This document shows, in pieces, positions 37,206 through 45,448 of a DNA stretch of 64,000 bases (position 1 is its first letter; each line of letters begins with the position of its first letter). The position numbers were made by a program, and so were the translations under genes. Under the pieces are notes generated by a model. The model ran no database searches. It was not told where the DNA came from and saw only the letters and a program-made list of their open reading frames with translations. This stretch comes from JBGAKG01 sp044224495 (lineage in GTDB: Bacteria; Myxococcota_A; Polyangia; Polyangiales; Polyangiaceae), in NCBI GenBank assembly GCA_044224495.1, contig JBGAKG010000009.1, positions 124,001 to 188,000 of the forward strand, given 5' to 3'.

Positions 37206-40200
37206 CGGGCGCGCGCGCTTCCGTTGACCTCGACCTTGAGGTACTTGCCCGGCGCGTCGGGGTTCTCGACGAACCACGCGGGGTTGCCGGCGGGGTCGCG
37301 GCCGAGGCGCGCGCCGGGGACCGGCGGAGCATCCGGATCGGTGCTGGGCGCCTTCCGCGCGGGGAAGAACCCGGAGTCCTGCATCTCGAGGACCGCGGCC
37401 TTGTACGCGGCGACGATGAAGTCGACGTCGGCATCGGTGTGCGCGGTCGTCAGGAAGCACGGGAACCCTTCGATGATGTGGACGCCGCGGTCGCGGATCA
37501 TCGGATAGAGGAGATCCTGGAACGGGTGGTCTTCGAGGTGGAAGGTCTTCCAGAGCGAAGAGAACCACCGGATTTCGAGCGGAGCGCCGACCTCGCGGAA
37601 GAACGCGTTCAGCTCGTTCGCCAGCCGATCCGTGCGGCCGTTGACGTTGCGCCAGAGCGCCGGACCTTCGCTCTCGAGGTGGCGGAGCACCGCGCGGACT
37701 GCGGCGAGCGCGAGCGGGTGGCGAACGAACGTGCCGGCGAAGTACGTCACGCCGACGGTCGGGACCGAGTCGTCGCCGAACTGCCAGTAGCCGCCGTCGA
37801 GCGCGTCCATCAGGTCGCGCTTGCCGGCGATGACGCCGACGGGGAGCCCGCCGCCGACGACCTTGCCGTACGAAGCGATGTCCGCCTTGATGCCGTAGTA
37901 CTCCTGCGCGCCACCGGGTCCCATGCGGAAGCCGCAGATGACCTCGTCGAAGATGAGCACGGTGCCGCTCTTCTCCGTGATCGCGCGCACCTCCTGGAGG
38001 AACTCCTTGGGACGGAAGTCCGGGCGGCGGCTCTGGATCGGCTCCACGAGAACCGCGGCGAGGTCGTTCGCGTTCTCGCGGATCCACGCGAGCGCCTCCG
38101 GCGTGCCGTAGTCGAGGACGACGACGTTCTGCGCGCTCTCGGGCATGATCCCGGGCGCCGCGGGGATCGACTTGAGCTTCTTCGTCCCGCGGACGATCAC
38201 CTCGTCGAAGATCCCGTGGTACGAGCCGGCGAAGAGCGCGATCTTGCTCCGCCCGGTGTGAGTGCGTGCGACGCGCATGCAGCCCATCACCGCCTCGGAG
38301 CCGGTGTTGCAGAACGCGGCCCGATCGAAGCCGGTGAACTTGCAGACCAGCTTCGCGCATTCGGCGGCGAGCGGGTGCTGCGGGCCGATCTCGTGGCCCC
38401 GGTCGAGCTGCTGCTTCACCGCCTCGGTGACGAACTTGGGCTGCCAGCCGAAGAGATTGCACCCGAAGCCGTTGAGCACGTCGACGTACTCGTTCCCGTC
38501 GAGGTCCCAGATGTGCGAGCCGAGCGAGCGCTCGATGACGACCTGGTAGACGAGCTCCTTGACCGGGGGGCGGAAGCCGGTGACGACGCGCGGGTCCGCG
38601 AGGACCTTCCGGTTCTCTTGCGTCTGCGCCTTGCTCGCTTTGGTCTTCGCGGTGTAGCGGCGCACGAACGCGTCGTAACGCGCGCGCTGCGCGGGCGTCA
38701 TGTCGCGATCGGTCGTGGTCGTGATGCGAGCGATCGCGCCGAACGCCTTCTTCACGTCGTACTTCTGGGGCCCGCCTTCGGGCTCCCCGGCCGGGCGCGG
38801 CGCGGCGGCCGGAGCGGGCGGCGCTGCCATCGGCATCGGCGCGGGCGCGGGCGCGGCGGCGGCGAGCGCGACCGGCGCCGCGGCGGCGGGCGCGGCCCCG
38901 AGCACGGCGAGTTGCTGCTGCATGATCCGGAGCTGGGCTTCGATCAGCCCGCGCACGGAGCCGTCGACGGCGATCGGTGCGAACGCGGTGGCGGGCATGG
39001 CCATGGCCATCGGCGAGGGCATCGCGGCAGCGACGGGCGCCTGCATCGCTGCGGCCGGGGGCGCCGCCGCAGCGGCCGGTGCGCTCGCCTCTTTCGGGAG
39101 CGCGGCGTCGAGGAAGCCGGCGAGCGCATCCAGCGACGGTAGCTTCTCGACGAGCTCTCGGAAGGTGACCTTCACCCCGAACTTCTTCTGCACCGCGAGG
39201 GCGAACTGGGTGAGGAACAACGAGTCGAGCCCGAGCTCGAGGAACGTCGCGGTGGGCGAGAGCTCGGCGGCGTCGACGCCGGAGGCTTCTTCGAGGGCGG
39301 TCACGAGGTCGGCGAGAAGTCGGTCTTTGCGCATGGTCGTGGCTTCGGGTGCGGGCGGAGGGGCGACGGGAGCGGACGCGGAGAACACGGGAGGCGGAGC
39401 TTGCGGAGCGGGATGCGCTGCACGCTCGACCCAGAAGCGCTTCCGCTCGAACGGGTAGGTGGGGGCACGGAGGCGGCGCCGGCCCTCGGTGGGGACGGCG
39501 CGCGCGAGATCGATTCGGCCGCCGCTCGCGAACACTCCGCCGAGCGCGAGGAGCGCCGTCGCGTGCTCGCGGGCGGGGTCGTCCCCGAGCGCGGCGAAGC
39601 CGGCGAGCTTCTTCTGCTGGCGCGCGAGCGTGAGGAGCGTGGCGCGCGGACCTGCTTCGACGAGGACCGGGTCGAGCTCGGCGACGAGCGTCTTCACCGC
39701 GGCGGCGTACCTCACCGTGTCGCGGAGGTGCGCGCCCCAGTAGTCGGGATCGGTCGCCTGCGCGTCGGTGATCCACGTGCCGGTCCGCGTGGAGACGAAC
39801 GGGATTCGCGGCGCGCGGAGGGTCACGCGGCGGACGCGTTCGGTGAAGGGCCCGACGGCGGGATCCATCATCGGCGAGTGGAACGCGTGCGACGTGACGA
39901 GGGGGCGGCACACCACGCCGGTCGCGACGAGCTCGGCCTCGAGGCGGGCGACGGCGTCGCTGGGGCCCGCGACGACCGAGAGCGCGGGTCCGTTGTCGCT
40001 CGCGATCGCGAGGGACGGGTCGCCGAACGCCTTCAAACGCTCGGTGACGTCGGACGAGGCGAGGCGGACCGAGAGCATCGCGCCGGGCGGCATCGACTGC
40101 ATGAGGCGGCCGCGCTCGGCGACGAGGCGCGCCGCGTCCTCGTCGGTCATGACGCCGGCCATCGCGGCAGCGACGAACTCGCCGACGCTGTGACCGATCA

Positions 40201-43200
40201 TCGCGCTCGGAGCGACGCCGCGGCTCCCGAGCCACCGCGCGATGGCGAGCTCGATCGCGAAGAGCGCCGGCTGCGTGAGCGACGTCTGCTTCAGCGCGGC
40301 CGCGGCCTTCTCGGCGTCGGGCTCGTCGAAGAGCGCGCGCCGAAGGTCGAAGCCGAGGACGGAGGCGGGGGCGAGCGCCTCGGCCACCGCATCGAAGGTG
40401 CGGCGGAAGTCGGCATCGGCCCGGTACAGCCCCGCGCCCATCGCCGCGTACTGCGCGCCCTGGCCGGGGAAGAGGAACACGACCGGGCGATCGTTCGCCG
40501 TCGCGCGCCCGCGGACTCCGGCGTTCGGATCGCGGAGGGCGGCGCGCGCCTCGGCGAGATCGTTCGCGACGACGGCGCGCCGCTGGCTGAACGCCTTCCG
40601 CCCGTGCGCGAGCGTGGCGGCGAGATCGTGGAGGACGTGAGGGTCGTCGGCGAACCGCGCCTCCGCGAGCGCGTTCGACGCCGCTCCGAGCGCGGCCTCC
40701 GAGCGCGCCGAAAGAAGAAGCAGCGCCGGTGCGGTCGGGGGAGCGGCGCGCGTGGGGAGGGCGGGGGGCTCCTCGACGATCACGTGCGCGTTGGTGCCGC
40801 CCACGCCGAAGGAGCTCACGCCGGCGAAGCGCGCCGTGGCGGTGCGTGGCCACGGCCGGTTCTCGGCGACGACGAAGAAGGGGCTCGTGGCGAAGTCGAT
40901 CGCGGGGTTCGCGCGCTCGAAGTGGGCGGTCTTGGGGATGAGCTCGCGCGTGAGGGCGAGCGCGGCCTTGATCATGCCCGTCGCGCCGGCCGCGATCACG
41001 AGGTGCCCGACGTTGCTCTTCACCGAGCCGAGCGCGCAGAACTGCGTCGCGTCGGTCGACTCGCGGAACGAGCGCGTGAGCCCCTCGACCTCGATCGGGT
41101 CTCCGAGCGGCGTCGCGGTGCCGTGCGCCTCGACGTAGCCGATCTGACGGGCGTCGACGCCGGCGACCTCGCGGGCGGCGCTGATCACGGCGGCTTGGCC
41201 GGCGGCGCTGGGGGCGGTGAAGCTCGCCTTGTCGGCGCCGTCGTTGTTGATCGCGGCGCCGCGGAGGACGCCGTAGATCACGTCGCCGTCGCGCAGCGCG
41301 TCCTCGAGCCGGCGGAGGACGACCATCGCGACGCCGTCGGAGAACGTCGTCCCGGCTGCGCGTGCGTCGAACGAGCGCGTGTGCCCGTCGTCGGAGAGCA
41401 TCGCGCCCTCCTGATAGACGTACCCGCTCTTCACCGGCACGGTGATCGACGCACCGCCGGCGAGCGCGAGGTCGCACTGCCCGGATTGGAGCGCGAAGAA
41501 CGCCTGCGCGATGGCGACGAGGGACGTCGAGCACGCGGTGTGGATCGAGAGCGCGGGGCCGGTGAGGTCGAGCTTGTGCGCGATGCGGGTGGCGACGTAG
41601 TCCTTCTCGGTGCCGACCATCGTCTGGAAGGTGCCCAGCTCGGCGACGAGGTCGGGGCGCCCGACGACGTTCTCGGCGTAGTACGAGTCGTTGTACTTCC
41701 CGGCGAAGACGCCGATCGTGCCGGGGAAGGTCGAGGGCACGTGACCGGCGTCCTCGAGCGCCTCCCACGCGACCTCCATCAGGAGCCGCTGCTGCGGGTC
41801 GAGGAGCTCCGCCTCGCGCGGGGCGATGCCGAAGAAGCCCGCGTCGAAGAGCTCGACGTCGTCGAGCACGCCGCGCGCGGCGACGTAGCGCGGGTCACGG
41901 CGGACGGCGTCGGGGATGCTCGCGTCCAGCTCGGCGTCGGTGAACTTCCGGATCGTGTCGAGGCCGCGGACGAGGTTCTCCCAGAGCGCTTCCACGGAGC
42001 GCGCGCCGGGGAACTTGCCCGCCATGCCGACGATCGCGATGCCGTCGCGCGAGGCCTTCGGGTGCGCGCGCGGGCGCGCTGCGCGCCCAGCGCCCTCGAT
42101 CGTGCGCGCGAGCCCGGCGGCGGTCGGGTGCTCGAACAGCCGGATGACCGGGACGTCGAGCGCGTGCTCGCGGCGCAACGCAGCGGCGACGCGCACGGCG
42201 AGGAGCGAGCTCCCGCCGAGATCGAAGAACCCATCGTCGACGCCGACCTCGTCGAGCTCGAGCGCCGCCGCGAACGCCGCGCACAGAATGCGCTCGAGCT
42301 TCGTGGTCGGGGCGGCGTACGGCACGGCGAGCTCGGGGCGCTTCGCGTCGGGGGCGGGGAGCGCGCGCACGTCGACCTTGCCGTTCCCGGTGACGGGGAT
42401 CTCGGCGACGAACACGAACGCGCTCGGCACCATGTAGTCGGGCACGCGCGGGGCGAGGTGCTCGCGGAGTGCCGTCGCCTTCGGCGCCGCGCCCTCCGCC
42501 ACCACGTACGCGACGAGCCGCTTGTCGCCGCTCGCGCTCGTGCGCGCGACGACGACTGCGCGGCGGACGCCCGCGTGCTCCGCGAGCCGCGCCTCGATCT
42601 CGCCGAGCTCGATCCGGAAACCGCGGATCTTCACTTGGCCGTCGGCGCGGCCGACGTACTCCACGACCCCGTCCTCGTTCATGCGCACGAGGTCCCCGGT
42701 CTTGTAGAGCCGTTGGCCGGGGAGCCAGGGGTCGTCGACGAACCGCTCGCGCGTCAGCTCGGGGCGACCGAGGTAGCCGCGCGCGAGGCCCTCGCCGCCG
42801 ATGTGGAGCTCGCCGACGAAGCCGAACGGCAACGGCTGCATCCGATCGTCGAGCACGCGGAGGCGCGTGCCACGGATCGCGCGCCCGATCGGGACGTGGG
42901 TCGCGTCTTCGGGCAGGTCGCGCGGGATGCGATACGTCGTCGCGAAGGTCGTCGTCTCGGTCGGGCCGTACCCGTTGTGGAGCTCGGTCTGCGGGAGCGC
43001 CGCCGCCGCCCGGCGTACGTGGGCGACGGAGAGGGCTTCGCCGCCGGTGAAGATCTGGCGGAGCGAGGCGAGCGCGGTCGGGTCCTCGTCGACGACCGCG
43101 TTGAAGAGCGCGGCCGTGAGCCACATCGTGGTGGCGCCGGTGCGCGCGATCGCGGCGCGCAAGCCGGCGGCGGTCGGGACGGGGTCTTCGTAGAGCGCGA

Positions 43201-44440
43201 CCGTGCCGCCCGAGAGGAGCGGCCCCCAGAGCTCGAGCGTCGAAGCATCGAACGCGAGCGGCGCTGCGGCGAGGAAGGTGACGCTCGGACCGAGGCGCAC
43301 GTAGTCGACGTCGCAGACGAGGCGCTCGATCGCGCGCTCGGGGATCTCGGCGCCCTTCGGCTGCCCCGTCGACCCCGACGTGTACATCACGTACGCGACC
43401 CCCGGTCCGCCGCTGATCGCGGGGCGCGCGCTGGTCTCCGCGTCGAGTGAGGGGTCGTCGACGCGCACGACGTCCACGTTCGCCCGCGCGGCGGGCGGCA
43501 CGCGGGCTTCGAGCGGGCGCGTGGTGACGAGCACCTTCGCCCCCGCGTCCGCCACGAGGAACGCAATCCGCTCGGCGGGGTAGGTCGGCTCGATCGGCAC
43601 GTAGACGGCGCGCGCCTTCACGATCGCGAGCACCGTCGCGACCGCTGCCGGCGAGCGCTCGAACACCATCGCCACGCGGTCACCGGGTTTCACGCCCCGG
43701 CGGAGGAGCACGGCCGCGATGCGGTTGGCCTGGCGGTCGAGCTCCGCGTAGGTCCAGCGCGCGTCGCGCCCGAGCACCGCGACGTGGTCGGGCGCGCGGT
43801 CGCACGCGCGCTCGAACAGCGTGGCGAGCGAGGTGCCGGTGCTCGCGCGGTCGTCGGCGCCGACCTGCGCGAGCTTCGCGGGGAAGTCGGCGCCGACCAA
43901 CGCGAGCTCCGCTGCGGCGAGCGAGAGCACGCGCGGTACGTCGGCGAGCGCCGCGGCGAGCGCGTTTCCGAGCGCGGGGAGCGCGCGCTCGGGAACGACG
44001 GCGCGCTCCGCGTCGAGCGCGAGCACGAGCGTCTTGCCCGCGCTCGAGGGCTCTTCGCCGATCCGGAGCTCGAGCGGTGCGCGCTCGCGCGCGGTGGGCG
44101 AGCCGCCGGCGGCGCGGGCGCGCTCGGTGGCGAGCGCGAGGTTGCCGAGCGGCGTGGTCGGCTCCCACGCGAAGCGGAGCGAGCCGCCGTCGACCGCGAG
44201 CGCGATCGAGCCCTCGCGCCCGCCGCGTGCGAGCACTACCCCGACGGTGGTGACGAGGAGCGCGCGAAGCGACACGCCCGCCCGCGCGGCGGCCGCCGCG
44301 AGCGGCTCCGCGCCGACGCGCAGCGGCGCACCGGCGGTGCGTGCACCCGGTGCACCATCCGGGCGGTGATGGGTCTCCGGCAGCGCCGACGCGTCGACGC
44401 CGAGCGTGACGAGCGTGGGGGCGAGCGGTTTCGGGGTCAC
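37202..44440 (-). CDS. Hybrid NRPS-PKS with C-terminal aminotransferase (A-PCP-KS-AT-ACP-AMT)
   Basis: The 2412 residues read as: a C-like remnant without HHxxxDG (1-200), adenylation (205-700, A3 YTSGSTGQPKG at 353-363), carrier (Ser745), ketosynthase (800-1225; Cys970, His1106, His1146), acyltransferase (1320-1625; Ser1418 in GHSVG, HAFH at 1518-1521 typical of malonyl), carrier (Ser1740), an Ala/Pro linker (1785-1890) and a class III aminotransferase (1960-2352; PLP Lys2193, Asp2165). Pocket residues Asp398, Ala399, Leu402, Trp440, Phe464, Gly466, Gly490, Thr498, Phe499 and Lys688 resemble a Val/aliphatic code. Inferred logic: amino acid start, one malonyl extension, amination of the beta-keto group. 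The start is GTG, 1 base after the oxygenase stop. Confidence 0.9.
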   Translation of the reverse strand: MTPKPLAPTLVTLGVDASALPETHHRPDGAPGARTAGAPLRVGAEPLAAAAARAGVSLRALLVTTVGVVLARGGREGSIALAVDGGSLRFAWEPTTPLGNLALATERARAAGGSPTARERAPLELRIGEEPSSAGKTLVLALDAERAVVPERALPALGNALAAALADVPRVLSLAAAELALVGADFPAKLAQVGADDRASTGTSLATLFERACDRAPDHVAVLGRDARWTYAELDRQANRIAAVLLRRGVKPGDRVAMVFERSPAAVATVLAIVKARAVYVPIEPTYPAERIAFLVADAGAKVLVTTRPLEARVPPAARANVDVVRVDDPSLDAETSARPAISGGPGVAYVMYTSGSTGQPKGAEIPERAIERLVCDVDYVRLGPSVTFLAAAPLAFDASTLELWGPLLSGGTVALYEDPVPTAAGLRAAIARTGATTMWLTAALFNAVVDEDPTALASLRQIFTGGEALSVAHVRRAAAALPQTELHNGYGPTETTTFATTYRIPRDLPEDATHVPIGRAIRGTRLRVLDDRMQPLPFGFVGELHIGGEGLARGYLGRPELTRERFVDDPWLPGQRLYKTGDLVRMNEDGVVEYVGRADGQVKIRGFRIELGEIEARLAEHAGVRRAVVVARTSASGDKRLVAYVVAEGAAPKATALREHLAPRVPDYMVPSAFVFVAEIPVTGNGKVDVRALPAPDAKRPELAVPYAAPTTKLERILCAAFAAALELDEVGVDDGFFDLGGSSLLAVRVAAALRREHALDVPVIRLFEHPTAAGLARTIEGAGRAARPRAHPKASRDGIAIVGMAGKFPGARSVEALWENLVRGLDTIRKFTDAELDASIPDAVRRDPRYVAARGVLDDVELFDAGFFGIAPREAELLDPQQRLLMEVAWEALEDAGHVPSTFPGTIGVFAGKYNDSYYAENVVGRPDLVAELGTFQTMVGTEKDYVATRIAHKLDLTGPALSIHTACSTSLVAIAQAFFALQSGQCDLALAGGASITVPVKSGYVYQEGAMLSDDGHTRSFDARAAGTTFSDGVAMVVLRRLEDALRDGDVIYGVLRGAAINNDGADKASFTAPSAAGQAAVISAAREVAGVDARQIGYVEAHGTATPLGDPIEVEGLTRSFRESTDATQFCALGSVKSNVGHLVIAAGATGMIKAALALTRELIPKTAHFERANPAIDFATSPFFVVAENRPWPRTATARFAGVSSFGVGGTNAHVIVEEPPALPTRAAPPTAPALLLLSARSEAALGAASNALAEARFADDPHVLHDLAATLAHGRKAFSQRRAVVANDLAEARAALRDPNAGVRGRATANDRPVVFLFPGQGAQYAAMGAGLYRADADFRRTFDAVAEALAPASVLGFDLRRALFDEPDAEKAAAALKQTSLTQPALFAIELAIARWLGSRGVAPSAMIGHSVGEFVAAAMAGVMTDEDAARLVAERGRLMQSMPPGAMLSVRLASSDVTERLKAFGDPSLAIASDNGPALSVVAGPSDAVARLEAELVATGVVCRPLVTSHAFHSPMMDPAVGPFTERVRRVTLRAPRIPFVSTRTGTWITDAQATDPDYWGAHLRDTVRYAAAVKTLVAELDPVLVEAGPRATLLTLARQQKKLAGFAALGDDPAREHATALLALGGVFASGGRIDLARAVPTEGRRRLRAPTYPFERKRFWVERAAHPAPQAPPPVFSASAPVAPPPAPEATTMRKDRLLADLVTALEEASGVDAAELSPTATFLELGLDSLFLTQFALAVQKKFGVKVTFRELVEKLPSLDALAGFLDAALPKEASAPAAAAAPPAAAMQAPVAAAMPSPMAMAMPATAFAPIAVDGSVRGLIEAQLRIMQQQLAVLGAAPAAAAPVALAAAAPAPAPMPMAAPPAPAAAPRPAGEPEGGPQKYDVKKAFGAIARITTTTDRDMTPAQRARYDAFVRRYTAKTKASKAQTQENRKVLADPRVVTGFRPPVKELVYQVVIERSLGSHIWDLDGNEYVDVLNGFGCNLFGWQPKFVTEAVKQQLDRGHEIGPQHPLAAECAKLVCKFTGFDRAAFCNTGSEAVMGCMRVARTHTGRSKIALFAGSYHGIFDEVIVRGTKKLKSIPAAPGIMPESAQNVVVLDYGTPEALAWIRENANDLAAVLVEPIQSRRPDFRPKEFLQEVRAITEKSGTVLIFDEVICGFRMGPGGAQEYYGIKADIASYGKVVGGGLPVGVIAGKRDLMDALDGGYWQFGDDSVPTVGVTYFAGTFVRHPLALAAVRAVLRHLESEGPALWRNVNGRTDRLANELNAFFREVGAPLEIRWFSSLWKTFHLEDHPFQDLLYPMIRDRGVHIIEGFPCFLTTAHTDADVDFIVAAYKAAVLEMQDSGFFPARKAPSTDPDAPPVPGARLGRDPAGNPAWFVENPDAPGKYLKVEVNGSARAR

Positions 44441-44441
44441 G

Positions 44442-45389
44442 TCAACCCTCGTGCGGCGCGAAGCGCTGGCCGAACGGCAGGAGCTCGGAGCCGGGGCGCA
44501 CGAGCTGCTTGGCGAGCGAGTAGCCGCCGAAGAGGCGCCGCTTCACGCGATCGCGGAGCGGCGAGTCCCCGGGGTCGCGCGGGCGCAGCCCGAGGCGGCG
44601 CAGCGCGGAGTTCGCGCGGCAGAGCGTCTCGTAGCGCTTCGTCGCGCGCGTGTAGTAGGTGAAGCTCACGGTCACGGAGACCTCGTCACCGTTCTTCACC
44701 CAGTGGGGGGCGTTGCTGGGCATGTACGCGCCGTCTCCGGGGCGCGCATCGAACACGTGGGCGCGCCCGAGGAACTCGTCCCGATAGGCCTGCTTCTCGC
44801 GCGAGCGGTAGGTGTTGAACTCCTCGCGAACGAGCGGCGGCACCACGACGCCGTCGTTCGGGTCCCACACGTGGATCGTCTTCCGTCCCTGGACCTGGAG
44901 GATGAAGTTGTTCTCCCGGTCCATGTGGAACGGGGTCACGACGCCGGGCGACGTGAGGAAGATCCATCCGGCGTAGCCATACATGTCGGGATCGACCGCT
45001 TCGATGCTCGGTCGGAGACCGTCGAGGATCTCGGTCACGAGCTCGCGGTACTCCGGATCGGTCTGGATGTTGAGGAACGAGACCCACGACCCCGCGGTCC
45101 CGATGTTCTTCACCGTCTCTTCGGGGCCGAGGCCCGTCTTGTGGTCGGTGGGCGCGGAGTGGAAGCTCGAGCCCGCCGTGGTCGTGGCCCCGTGGAAGCG
45201 GATTTGTCCCCGCGCCGCCATCCGGCCGACGAAGCGCTGGAGGGCGTCCACGCCGAGGAGCGGGTGGCCGACGAGCTGGTGTTTCACGGCCGCGATTTGG
45301 TCCGGCCGCCACCCGCCTGCCCCGGACGGAGGCGAAGCACCCGCTTCGGGCCATTGCAGTTGCACGACGGAAGAGCTCGGAGGGCGCAC
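44442..45389 (-). CDS. Cupin/JmjC-like Fe(II)-dependent oxygenase
   Basis: The 315-residue protein has a jelly-roll oxygenase signature: VTPFHMDRENNF gives the HxD pair (His155, Asp157), NAPHWVKNGD gives the distal His229 and QGRKTIHVWDPND holds a candidate 2-oxoglutarate-binding basic residue. These define the cupin_8/JmjC type, which hydroxylates amino acid side chains, often on carrier-bound residues. Its gene opens the operon with the hybrid synthetase. It may hydroxylate a tethered residue or the free building block; this is inferred. The start is GTG at 45389, 8 bases after TATAGT. Confidence 0.82.
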   Translation of the reverse strand: MRPPSSSVVQLQWPEAGASPPSGAGGWRPDQIAAVKHQLVGHPLLGVDALQRFVGRMAARGQIRFHGATTTAGSSFHSAPTDHKTGLGPEETVKNIGTAGSWVSFLNIQTDPEYRELVTEILDGLRPSIEAVDPDMYGYAGWIFLTSPGVVTPFHMDRENNFILQVQGRKTIHVWDPNDGVVVPPLVREEFNTYRSREKQAYRDEFLGRAHVFDARPGDGAYMPSNAPHWVKNGDEVSVTVSFTYYTRATKRYETLCRANSALRRLGLRPRDPGDSPLRDRVKRRLFGGYSLAKQLVRPGSELLPFGQRFAPHEG

Positions 45390-45397
45390 GGCCCGCC

Positions 45398-45403
45398 ACT
45401 ATA
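45398..45403 (-). promoter_or_regulatory. TANNNT (-10-like) box, TATAGT, before the biosynthetic operon
   Basis: TATAGT ends 8 bases before the GTG at 45389. It is the best -10 match in the 59-base region between the two divergent synthetase transcripts, and no Shine-Dalgarno is seen. Confidence 0.45.
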
Positions 45404-45448
45404 CCCCAGGCGCTTCCGCGTGCGTGCTACCTTCGTCCGCAAACTCCC

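Noticed and set aside
39401..43450. Rightward open frame of about 1350 codons inside the hybrid synthetase gene
   Set aside because: It is antisense to KS, AT and A domains with intact catalytic residues, and its own translation is low-complexity Arg/Glu/Gly-rich.
45428..45433. TACCTT as a leaderless promoter for the NRPS gene
   Set aside because: The gap to the GTG at 45449 is 15 bases, outside the 6-10 range of the others, so it is not counted in that set.
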